Shown: positions 30,755 to 37,219 of the stretch, one piece after another | How the letters are laid out: the number at the start of each line of letters is the position of its first letter | Numbering within the stretch: the stretch's first letter is position 1 | Assembly: GCA_016931035.1 (NCBI GenBank) | Contig: JAFGFN010000064.1 | Coordinates: 1 to 37,219 of the forward strand | DNA length: 37,219 nucleotides | Direction: 5' to 3' | Source of the DNA: Candidatus Sumerlaeota bacterium | GTDB lineage: Bacteria > Sumerlaeota > Sumerlaeia > UBA8349 | Made by a program: the position numbers and the translations under genes | The notes under the pieces: model-generated | Told to the model about the DNA's origin: nothing | Seen by the model: the letters and a program-made list of their open reading frames with translations, nothing else | Database searches by the model: none

Positions 30755-31789
30755 ATGACCTTGTCGCTCGAAAACTCGCCGCATCGGCGGTTCAACCCCC
30801 TGTTGGATGAGTGGGTGTTGGTGTCGCCACATCGCACCGAGCGTCCCTGGTCGGGCAAGGTCGAGTCGGCCCCGGCGGCCTCGCTTCCGGCGTACGATCC
30901 CGACTGCTATCTCTGTCCTCGAAACACCCGATCCTCGGGCGCGGCGAACCCGGACTACACGGACACGTTCGTCTTCGATAACGATTTTCCCGCCTTGGTG
31001 CAAGGTGCCGAGAATGCGGACCGCGTGTCGGTCGATGAATGTGGCGGACTCGTCCGGGCGGTTCCGGAGCGGGGAATCTGCCGCGTGGTGTGTTTCTCGC
31101 CGCGCCACGACTTGACGCTGGCCCGAATGGACACTGACGCGATCGGGCGAGTGATCGACCTATGGGTGGATCAGTACGTCGATCTGGGCGCGCGCGATTT
31201 CATCTCGCACGTTCTGATTTTCGAGAACAAGGGCGAGACGATGGGATGCTCGAACCCGCATCCCCACGGTCAGATCTGGGCGACCGAGCGCGTGCCCAGC
31301 CTGGCGCGGCGCAAGATCGAATCGCAGCTCCGCTATCGCGCCGCGCACGGCCGCGCGATGCTGATGGACTACCTGGAATGGGAGCTGGGCGAGGGGCGCC
31401 GCATCGTCGCGTCGAACGCGCATTGGGTCGCGCTCGTGCCGTTCTGGGCGGTCTGGCCGTTCGAGGCGACGATCGCGCCGCGACGCGAGGTCTCGGCCAT
31501 CGCCGAGCTCGATCCTTCGGAGCGCGCGGCGTGGGCCGCCATTCTGCGCGACCTGACGATCCGATACGACAACCTCTTCGGGACTTCCTTTCCCTATTCG
31601 ATGGGGATCCATCAACGTCCGACCGACGGCGGCGCGTACGAGGGAGTGGTGCTGCACCAATCGTTCTATCCGCCGCTTCTGCGGAGCGCGACGATCAAGA
31701 AATTCCAGGTGGGTTACGAGATGAGCGGCGAGCCGCAACGCGACATCACGCCCGAAACGGCGGCGGCGAAACTGAGAGAAAAGGGATGA
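30755..31789 (+). CDS. galT: Galactose-1-phosphate uridylyltransferase
   Basis: Leloir pathway enzyme exchanging UMP between UDP-glucose and galactose-1-phosphate. 344 residues. The zinc motif C51-YL-C54 and H118 are present. Active-site NPHPHGQIW has H169 and H171, the latter being the UMP-accepting nucleophile. C-terminal MGIHQ and FYPPLLRSATIKKFQVGYEM match E. coli GalT. In the iron-site segment E. coli has LHAHF; here it is LHQSF (H301, S303), so one of its histidine ligands is lost. That metal is reported as non-essential for catalysis. The start at 30755 fits the promoter; an upstream TTG (30710) lies inside the -10 region. galK follows about 210 bp downstream. Confidence 0.94.
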   Translation: MTLSLENSPHRRFNPLLDEWVLVSPHRTERPWSGKVESAPAASLPAYDPDCYLCPRNTRSSGAANPDYTDTFVFDNDFPALVQGAENADRVSVDECGGLVRAVPERGICRVVCFSPRHDLTLARMDTDAIGRVIDLWVDQYVDLGARDFISHVLIFENKGETMGCSNPHPHGQIWATERVPSLARRKIESQLRYRAAHGRAMLMDYLEWELGEGRRIVASNAHWVALVPFWAVWPFEATIAPRREVSAIAELDPSERAAWAAILRDLTIRYDNLFGTSFPYSMGIHQRPTDGGAYEGVVLHQSFYPPLLRSATIKKFQVGYEMSGEPQRDITPETAAAKLREKG

Positions 31790-31999
31790 AGGATGAAGAA
31801 AGAAGAGGAGGAGGTTCCAGGTTTCAGGTTCGAAAGTTGAAAGTTCGGAAGAAGACAGAGGGGAGAGTCTGAGCGTGAGAAGGGGAGAAGACGAGAACGC
31901 GAGAAAGGGGAGAATGGCAACAAAGGATGAGGTCTGTCGATTTGTTCTCTTGTCCTCTCGCTTCTACTCTTTCGCACATTGAGGAGGCCGGCTTTGCCA
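31790..31999. repeat. Purine-rich, heptad-periodic spacer between galT and galK
   Basis: From 31786 to about 31930 the plus strand is mostly A and G. Inside, five degenerate 7-mers run in phase at 31814-31848: GTTCCAG, GTTTCAG, GTTCGAA, AGTTGAA, AGTTCGG. Two copies of GAGAA(A)GGGGAGAA follow at 31877 and 31901. No gene is visible. The galK ribosome-binding site GAGGAGG is at its end. Confidence 0.65.
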
Positions 32000-33157
32000 A
32001 TGAGCGTCCGAAAGGCTTTTGAAGAACGTTTTGGCTCTTCTCCCGCGGTATGTGTGCGCGCGCCGGGTCGGGTGAACCTGATCGGCGAGCACATCGACTA
32101 CAACGGCGGCCACGTGTTGCCGATTGCGATCGGCAAGGGGGTCGAGATCGCCGCCTCGCCTCGCAGCGACGGCGTGTTCCGTCTCTACGCCCAGAATTAC
32201 GCCGAGCGTTACGAAGGCCCCGTGCCCGCCGAACGGCTTTCGAGCGGCGCGCGTTGGGCGAACTACGTTCTCGGAGTCGTCCGCGAAATGGAGGCGCTGG
32301 GACACGCGTGTGGCGGAATGGACGCGGTCGTCGGCGGCGACGTGCCGACGGCGTCGGGATTGTCGAGCAGCGCCGCGCTTGAAGTGGCGATGGCCTGGAC
32401 GCTCTGCCATCTGTTCGGGATCGATCTTCCGCGCAAGGAGGTCGCGCTGCTTGCGCTACGAGCCGAGAACCGGTTCGTGGGGGTGAATTGCGGCATCATG
32501 GACCAGGCCGCCTCGGCGTGTTGCCGCGCGGGCCACGCCCTGCTTCTCGACTGCTCGACGGTGGAGTATCGTCACGTTCCGATGACGGCGATCGAGGAGC
32601 GCGCGGCGGTGCTCGTCGCTCACTGCGGCGTGCGGCGCGGTCTCTCGACGTCGGCGTACAACGCGCGGCGCGAACAGTGCGACCGCGCGCTCGACGTCCT
32701 TCGCGAGAAGGTCCGACCCATTGAATCGTTGTGCGCGGCCACGATGGCCGACTTGGAGTCGGCGCGCGAGTTCCTCGATCCGACCGTGTTTCGCCGAGCG
32801 CGTCATGCGATCGGCGAAGAAGAGCGCGTGAACCGCGCCCTCCCGGCCCTCGAGGGAGGGCGATTGGAGGAGCTGGGGGCGCTGCTCGACGCTTCGCATG
32901 CCAGTCTGCGCGACGATTACGAGGTGTCGTCTCCCGAGCTGGAGGACTTGGTCGCGGCGATCCGGCCGCAGGCGGGGGTCCATGGGTCGCGTCTCACCGG
33001 AGCCGGGTTCGGCGGCTGCACCGTCTCGCTGGTCGATCGCGAGGCGGTGGACGGAGTCGTCGACGCTCTGATCCGCCGTTACTACGAGCCCAAGGGGATC
33101 GAGCCGATCGTCTTCGTCACTCAGGCGCACGACGGCGTCGCCGTCGTCGAGTCGTGA
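32000..33157 (+). CDS. galK: Galactokinase
   Basis: Phosphorylates alpha-D-galactose at C1 with ATP, feeding GalT. 385 residues, GHMP kinase family. The galactose signature GRVNLIGEHIDYNGG is near the N-terminus; the ATP-binding GLSSSAALEVA and the C-terminal LTGAGFGGCTVSLV are both intact; CGIMDQ carries the catalytic-base region. ATG 32000 has GAGGAGG about 12 nt upstream; a TTG at 31979 overlaps that site and is less likely. It lies downstream of galT in the same direction; a galE is not in the window unless the epimerase at 10055 serves. Confidence 0.96.
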   Translation: MSVRKAFEERFGSSPAVCVRAPGRVNLIGEHIDYNGGHVLPIAIGKGVEIAASPRSDGVFRLYAQNYAERYEGPVPAERLSSGARWANYVLGVVREMEALGHACGGMDAVVGGDVPTASGLSSSAALEVAMAWTLCHLFGIDLPRKEVALLALRAENRFVGVNCGIMDQAASACCRAGHALLLDCSTVEYRHVPMTAIEERAAVLVAHCGVRRGLSTSAYNARREQCDRALDVLREKVRPIESLCAATMADLESAREFLDPTVFRRARHAIGEEERVNRALPALEGGRLEELGALLDASHASLRDDYEVSSPELEDLVAAIRPQAGVHGSRLTGAGFGGCTVSLVDREAVDGVVDALIRRYYEPKGIEPIVFVTQAHDGVAVVES

Positions 33158-33184
33158 GGGAAAGAACAGTCGAGAGAAGAAACG

Positions 33185-33547
33185 ATGCCGACGCCGATCG
33201 TCTGTCCCAAATGCCACAACACGTTCGATTTCGAGACGACGGGGGATTGCCCTTCGTGCGGCTGGTCCACCCTCGAAGACGATACGCCTCCGGGCCGGTT
33301 CGAACGCTCGATGCGCTGGGTCTTGACGGTATCGAACGTCGTGCTAGTCGTGGCGATGTGTCTGCTCTTTCAGTACCTTTCCGCTCGGAAGAAGTACGGG
33401 ACCGCAGTGTTTTTTTCGATCGCCGTGGTGTTCGCTCTCCTGGCGAGCCTGTTCACTCTAAGGCACATTGCTCGGCGAGAGAAGGCGGCAGAGGAGAAGG
33501 GCGACAGATCCAAGCAATCGAAAGACAAGGACCGGCGCGTTTGCTAG
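33185..33547 (+). CDS. Zinc-ribbon membrane protein, function unknown
   Basis: 120 residues. The N-terminal zinc ribbon has C7-PK-C10 and C22-PS-C25. Two TM helices follow (about 44-65 and 72-93), then a highly charged Lys/Glu/Arg tail. This layout places the ribbon and tail in the cytoplasm. GAGAGAAG precedes the ATG, 27 bp after galK, so co-transcription with galK is possible but a functional link is not implied. I do not recognise a named family. Confidence 0.75.
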   Translation: MPTPIVCPKCHNTFDFETTGDCPSCGWSTLEDDTPPGRFERSMRWVLTVSNVVLVVAMCLLFQYLSARKKYGTAVFFSIAVVFALLASLFTLRHIARREKAAEEKGDRSKQSKDKDRRVC

Positions 33548-33607
33548 TCGCCGCCCTCCGGGCTCCGCCTCTCTCTCTTGCCAATCTTCGTTCCGTGCGG
33601 ATTGTGA

Positions 33608-33637
33608 TTGACATCGCACCGTATCCTCCACGAGAAT
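33608..33637 (+). promoter_or_regulatory. Possible promoter of the STAS-like gene
   Basis: TTGACA (33608-33613, perfect), an 18-nt spacer, and GAGAAT (33632-33637, 4/6). The start near 33644 gives a 5' UTR of about 75 nt before the ATG at 33718. Confidence 0.45.
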
Positions 33638-33717
33638 TAACGATATTGGAAGGACGGTCTCAGATAGATTACCGGAAACCGTTTGCGTTGGAGTCCGGCC
33701 GCGAGGGACGACGCCCG

Positions 33718-34149
33718 ATGCCTCTTCGAGTGAACTTCCTGGACGGCGGCGCCGGAGTCGAATTCGCCTCCGCGGGCGTTCTGACCGGAGAAGAGGTTAT
33801 CGAGGCCAACAAGAGAATCTACACTCACGAGAATCTTGCGCGCCTGAGGTACAAGATTGTCGACCGGACAGGCTGCACGGAGTATCGCGTGTCCCCCGAG
33901 GATGTCCAGCGAATAGCGGCGCAAGATAGAGAAGCGGCGAAGACCAACCCCAACATCGCGGTGGCCTTCGTCTCGAAAACGGAACTTCAGTTCGGCATGT
34001 CGAGGATGTGGCAGGCCTACGCCGATAGCGCCGGCTTCGCGTCTCAGGTCTTTCGAGACCGCAAGAGCGCCGACGCATGGCTGCGGGGATTGTCTCGCGA
34101 GCTCGACAAGGCGGAAACCGCCGACGCGGACGGCGGCTCGCCGAGTTGA
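33718..34149 (+). CDS. Hypothetical protein, STAS/SpoIIAA-like pattern
   Basis: 143 residues, soluble, no signal peptide. Alternating strands and helices with ASAGVLTGEEVIEANKRIY, then YKIVDRTGCTEYRVSPEDV, NPNIAVAFVSKTELQFGM and VFRDRKSADAWLRG resemble the SpoIIAA-like/STAS-like proteins, in which a strand-helix repeat ends in the DAWL-type helix. The match is by eye only. GAGGGA lies about 10 nt before ATG 33718. A much longer open frame upstream runs antisense-like through galK in another frame and is rejected. No neighbour gives a function. Confidence 0.6.
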   Translation: MPLRVNFLDGGAGVEFASAGVLTGEEVIEANKRIYTHENLARLRYKIVDRTGCTEYRVSPEDVQRIAAQDREAAKTNPNIAVAFVSKTELQFGMSRMWQAYADSAGFASQVFRDRKSADAWLRGLSRELDKAETADADGGSPS

Positions 34150-34264
34150 GCGGCGTCTCGCGCATTCGTCGAGATCGCCCGGAGGGCGCGGTCTCGCCCG
34201 CCCGAAACGCGCGACGGCCCCGCCCGCCCTCGTTTCTCCGCAAAGGTCGCTCTCGAAACGGTCC

Positions 34265-34651
34265 CTATCGCTTCGCCTTTTTGGAGGGAGCGGGAGCCCA
34301 CTCGACGCGCGGGCCGTCGCGCCAGAGTTTTTCGAGTCGGTAGTGGTCGCGCGCCTCGATGCTGAAGAGGTGAACGACCACGTCGCCGAAGTCCTGGACG
34401 ATCCAGGTGGCGGTGTCGTAGCCGGCCACTTTGAATGGGCGCACTCCGTATTCGCGCAAGTGGCGCTCGATTTTGTGGCCGAGTCCTCTGAGCTGGAGAG
34501 TCGAGGCGCAGGACGCGATCACGAAGTAGTCCGTGAAGTTGCACGCCTCGCCGACCTGGAGCACGACCACGTTTTCGGCCTTGTTCTCGTCGGCCAGCCG
34601 CGCGATCGCCACGGCTCTCTCACTTGCTGACTCGTAGGTTGCGTTTGTCAA
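34265..34651 (-). CDS. rsfS: Ribosomal silencing factor RsfS
   Basis: Binds ribosomal protein uL14 and blocks 30S-50S joining when nutrients are scarce. 128 residues of the RsfS/DUF143 family: KAENVVVLQVG, NFTDYFVIASCASTLQLRGL and ATWIVQDFGDVVVHLFSIEARDHY are the diagnostic stretches, with a Lys-rich tail. The start appears to be TTG at 34651, since no ATG is suitably placed; AAGGAGG about 12 nt upstream supports it. It lies 37 bp after yqeK in the same direction, the usual partner. Confidence 0.95.
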   Translation of the reverse strand: MTNATYESASERAVAIARLADENKAENVVVLQVGEACNFTDYFVIASCASTLQLRGLGHKIERHLREYGVRPFKVAGYDTATWIVQDFGDVVVHLFSIEARDHYRLEKLWRDGPRVEWAPAPSKKAKR

Positions 34652-34688
34652 GTCGCGGATTCGCCTCCTTCTTTCGCGTCGTTTTTCC

Positions 34689-35285
34689 TCACATCGAACG
34701 ACCGTCTTGTCTTCGTCCGGCCCTCGCGAGCGCGGCTTCGCGCGCTCTCAGAGAGCGGGCGTGAAGAGTCCTGCCCAGGCTCGCGACGTGGTCTGTCTTG
34801 CGGAGAACGGCCCGATCGACGGCCGCCGGTAGGTCGCGGCGGGCCAAGGCGCGCAATTCGTCTATCCCGTCGAACTGCCGCGACGGTTCCAGGTAGTCGG
34901 CGAGAAAAAGCACTTGGTCGAGAACGCTCATCTCGCCGTCGGAGGTCGGATGCAGGCGGATGGCGCGTCCGATGGCGGGATCGGCGACTCCGAAGTCCTC
35001 GCGCGCGACCACTTCGCTTGCCAGGGCGTGCCAGATTCCGGGGTGGTTCTCGTCGTCCGGCGTCAACGCGCCCGCGGCGCGCAGGCGCGTCTCCATTTCG
35101 CGGGTGGGCATCTCCTTCGCGATGTCGTGGAGGAAAGCCGCGGTCAGCGCCGCTTCGGCGTCGCATTTCCAGAGGACGGCGAGTTCGAGCGCGCTGTGGC
35201 AGGCGCCCAGGACGTGAACGATGCGTTGCGCGGACGAGCGTTCGAGGAGGGCGGTGTGGAAGTGATCGAGACGCTCCGCGAGCAT
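34689..35285 (-). CDS. yqeK: YqeK-like HD-domain hydrolase
   Basis: 198 residues. Metal-binding HD-superfamily residues include H24 in RIVHVLG, H53-D54 in FLHDIAKE, H81 and H86 in NHPGIWHA, H112 and D130 in LFLADYLEPSR. The last stretch is typical of YqeK, which cleaves diadenosine tetraphosphate symmetrically to two ADP. The start at 35285 has GGGAG 5-6 nt upstream; longer frames add non-coding-like sequence. yqeK-rsfS adjacency is widespread, normally preceded by nadD, which is absent here. Confidence 0.9.
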   Translation of the reverse strand: MLAERLDHFHTALLERSSAQRIVHVLGACHSALELAVLWKCDAEAALTAAFLHDIAKEMPTREMETRLRAAGALTPDDENHPGIWHALASEVVAREDFGVADPAIGRAIRLHPTSDGEMSVLDQVLFLADYLEPSRQFDGIDELRALARRDLPAAVDRAVLRKTDHVASLGRTLHARSLRAREAALARAGRRQDGRSM

Positions 35286-35358
35286 CCGGTCTCCCGTCAA
35301 GTTTCTTCTACGTATTATGAGACCAGAAGCGACGGCGGATTTCAAGGGAAAGAGGAGA

Positions 35359-36012
35359 TCATGGCACCCGGACCCATTGTCCCAGGCCGACGCCGGCGGG
35401 GAATCGGCGGGCGAGCGGCGTCCGCTGAAACCGGGCGTAGAACGCCTCGTCGCGCGGTATCTGAATCCAGTCGCCGCGAGAGGCCTTGCGGCGGATGACC
35501 TCGGCCCAGACGCGACGCATCTGGGTGAATCGGTCAAACGATTCCATCCCGGTCTGGCGTCCGATCTCCTGGAACATGATCGCGCGGTCGTCATTCTCGT
35601 CGTGAACCAGCGTGAAGAGGTCCGACTGCCGCTCGGAGTCTTCGAACGCGCCGACTCGAGGGACTGCTTGAAGATGCCCCATGGTGTTTTCGCCGACCCA
35701 CCCCTCGGACTTCAAGCGGCGGACGTCGGCAGCGCGCGAGCGACGGCCCGAGATGGCGTCTCTGAGTCCCCGAGTCATCTGCAAACGGGCGTCGATAGGA
35801 GCCTGTCTCCCGGTCGAGGTCGCGCCCGACACCGCTTCCTCGATGTCGGTCGCGAATCGGTCGATCAGACTGCCGTCGATTTGAAGAGCGGGCGGAGGAA
35901 TGACATAGCGGGCGAGGTACGTGTTGATCTGCGCGCACCCGGTCGCAAAGGTAAGGAGAAGAGCGACGATCGCGATGGGCAGGAGCGGAAGAGATCTTGC
36001 GCGGAAGGTCAT
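35359..36012 (-). CDS. DUF1318/YdbL-like lipoprotein (tentative)
   Basis: 217 residues. A signal peptide with core PLLPIAIVALLLTFATGC predicts lipidation at C26 (lipobox ATGC is a slightly weak match). The mature protein contains IPPPALQIDGSLIDRFATDI and then RSRAADVRRLKSEGWVGENTMGHL, whose 'GxVGExxxGxL' ending resembles DUF1318/YdbL proteins (inference). The C-terminal 100 residues are not recognised. The start overlaps the stop of the upstream TIGR02757 gene (ATGA) and has AAGGAG about 10 nt upstream. It is probably in the periplasm, on the inner or outer membrane. Confidence 0.7.
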   Translation of the reverse strand: MTFRARSLPLLPIAIVALLLTFATGCAQINTYLARYVIPPPALQIDGSLIDRFATDIEEAVSGATSTGRQAPIDARLQMTRGLRDAISGRRSRAADVRRLKSEGWVGENTMGHLQAVPRVGAFEDSERQSDLFTLVHDENDDRAIMFQEIGRQTGMESFDRFTQMRRVWAEVIRRKASRGDWIQIPRDEAFYARFQRTPLARRFPAGVGLGQWVRVP

Positions 36013-36950
36013 TTGCGAGGTTCTCCTTTGCGAGAGGATCGTCGGGAGCGCGAGTCCGACGCACGCGGCGCCGTGCGCGGCGAAGCCGGACGTCGGCATG
36101 TGTCACAGAGGATGCAGGAGGCGCACGGCGGGTCCGGGGCGCTTCCTCTGCAGTAGCCCAGGATGCCCAACCGGCTGATGGCGAAATCATAGCGGACCGG
36201 ATCGCGGGGGTCAAGACGCCTGAGCGCTTCGGTGATTTCGACCGCCGCTTTCCAGTCGGCGGACGCCCGTTTCGTCAGACCGAGATAGCGCGAGATCCGC
36301 CAAACGTGAGTGTCGAGCGGAACGATCAGAAGCGACGGATCGACTCGTCTCCACATGCCGAAATCCACGGCCCCCTCGCGACGGACCATCCATCGCAGGA
36401 AGAGATTCAGCCGTTTGCACGCGCTGCCCGACGACGGGCGGGGGAGAAGGAACCCGACCCGCGACACGTTTGCCGACTGCGCCTGGGCCTTATCGAGCCA
36501 CGAGAGGCGAACGGAGCCGAGGTGGGTCACGAAGGCTTCGAGGGCGGGACCGACGTGGGGGGCGTTGGGTCTTGAGCCTTGGACAAAGAGGGATTCGAGA
36601 GAACCGTGGCGCTCGAGCGCCCGGCGCAGCATGGCCAGGAGGCGCGCCAGGTCGAACGGCCCGTTGAAACGATGGACGAAACCCTCGCACGAGGCCAGGA
36701 TCTCGCGGTCGGACATCTGGAGCAGTCGCCGGCGGGGAGACGGCCCAAGCGGCGCGAGCGCCCGCCGGGCGCTCCGGAGGATCTGCCGGACATTGCCGTA
36801 GGCCAGGGCCGCGGCGACGAAGGCCGCCAATTCCCGGTCCCCGGGGTCGGCATACTCGTGCGGAATCTCCACGGGATCGGGCGAGATCCGTGAAAGGTCG
36901 AATTCGCGGACCAGTCGGTCCAGATCGGGCTTGATCCGTTCGACTTCCAC
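36009..36950 (-). CDS. TIGR02757/DUF2400 family protein
   Basis: 313 residues. It contains IPHEYADPGDRELAAFVAAA, LAYGNVRQILRSARRAL, FNGPFDLARLLAML and a region NLFLRWMVRREGAVDFGMW followed by LIVPLDTHVWRISRYLG, the helix-hairpin-helix-like core of this family. A C-terminal cluster CRGSAPDPPCASCILCDTC resembles the iron-sulfur loop of endonuclease III relatives, so DNA repair is possible but unproven. The start is GTG at 36950 with AAGGAG about 7 nt upstream. Translationally coupled to the lipoprotein gene that follows. Confidence 0.88.
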   Translation of the reverse strand: MEVERIKPDLDRLVREFDLSRISPDPVEIPHEYADPGDRELAAFVAAALAYGNVRQILRSARRALAPLGPSPRRRLLQMSDREILASCEGFVHRFNGPFDLARLLAMLRRALERHGSLESLFVQGSRPNAPHVGPALEAFVTHLGSVRLSWLDKAQAQSANVSRVGFLLPRPSSGSACKRLNLFLRWMVRREGAVDFGMWRRVDPSLLIVPLDTHVWRISRYLGLTKRASADWKAAVEITEALRRLDPRDPVRYDFAISRLGILGYCRGSAPDPPCASCILCDTCRRPASPRTAPRASDSRSRRSSRKGEPRK

Positions 36951-37219
36951 AGACTTCTCCTTCTCCTACCACGGTAGACTCGGGTAAGGGGCGGGGCAAG
37001 ACCAAACGTGAATGCCTGCGTTTCCCGCTCGGCGCGTCCCGATTCTCGATGCCTTGTGCAAACGCCTCAACCCGAGCGAACCCATGCACCGCACCCACCT
37101 CAGGGGTGGGTCAGGTTCTACCTGTCTTGCCCGTGGGCGCATCTTGACTCAGCACTGTTGTCGGCAAATATCAGCCCTATGCCACGCGTTCGACGTCAGC
37201 TGAATGTTCGCAATCCGGC
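36951..37219. other. Right-edge intergenic region with a hairpin
   Basis: No credible gene. A stem-loop ACCCACC-TCAGG-GGTGGGT lies at 37093-37111. The small open frame crossing it (37012-37203) has no ribosome-binding site or recognisable domain. The promoter of the TIGR02757 operon should lie in the left part, but I see no clear -35/-10 pair. Confidence 0.45.

Noticed and set aside
32731..33717. Upstream extension of the STAS-like frame through galK
   Set aside because: It overlaps galK in another frame with Arg-rich composition. A ribosome-binding site and promoter support the ATG at 33718.
37012..37203. Small 63-codon frame at the right edge as a gene or transposase remnant
   Set aside because: No ribosome-binding site, no recognisable motif, and it spans a hairpin. 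I could not link it to any transposase.

Overview
The window is GC-rich, densely coding DNA from a motile, diderm (Gram-negative-type) bacterium. Supporting signs are a complete flagellar filament block behind a FliA-type promoter, two lipobox-bearing lipoproteins, an HlyD-type periplasmic adaptor and type IV pilin-like genes. No rRNA or strongly diagnostic marker is present, so I do not name a phylum. An uncultivated or deeply branching lineage is a guess only. I see no prophage, insertion sequence, CRISPR array or integron.

Layout. (1) 1-84 is a heptad-based tandem repeat. (2) 95-4226, minus strand: a YbhG/YbhF/YbhR-like ABC exporter (HlyD adaptor, double ATPase, ABC-2 permease). (3) 4342-9632, minus strand: fliC, flaG, terminator, fliD, fliS. 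The fliC gene has a consensus sigma-28 promoter at 9846-9872 and a structured leader of about 205 nt. (4) 10055-16591: a glycan-type cluster of an NAD-dependent epimerase, two GT39/ArnT-like membrane glycosyltransferases and an APH-fold kinase. (5) 17182-17991: two cold-shock proteins, each with a long upstream leader, ending at a strong terminator at 18138-18164. (6) 18355-21702: FHA-GAF-adenylate cyclase, RNase PH, CsgG/TolB-like lipoprotein. (7) 22145-24779: three prepilin/PilX-like genes. (8) 24796-26830, minus strand: membrane-anchored SGNH hydrolase and a SAM methyltransferase. (9) 27184-27656: tRNA-Leu(UAG) and tRNA-Ala(GGC), each with its own promoter. (10) 27838-30565: single-domain response regulator, glutamyl-tRNA synthetase and a MNT/HEPN pair. 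(11) 30755-33157: galT and galK. (12) 33185-34149: zinc-ribbon membrane protein and a STAS-like protein. (13) 34265-36950, minus strand: rsfS, yqeK, a DUF1318-like lipoprotein and a TIGR02757/DUF2400 gene.

How the parts fit. The filament genes supply flagellin, cap, chaperone and length regulator. The adjacent epimerase and GT39 genes could glycosylate flagellin or build another surface glycan, which is inference from position only. GalT and GalK form a Leloir-type galactose module; galE is not obviously present. YqeK-RsfS is a conserved pair, here without its usual partner nadD. The MNT-HEPN pair is a recognised toxin-antitoxin architecture sitting between housekeeping genes.

I found no large new multi-gene system. 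The best leads are the flagellin leader with its 7-bp GGA-loop hairpin just before the Shine-Dalgarno, paired palindromes between the divergent epimerase and glycosyltransferase genes, active-site substitutions in GalT and a GT39 enzyme, a large two-part glycosyltransferase, and heptad-periodic intergenic repeats.
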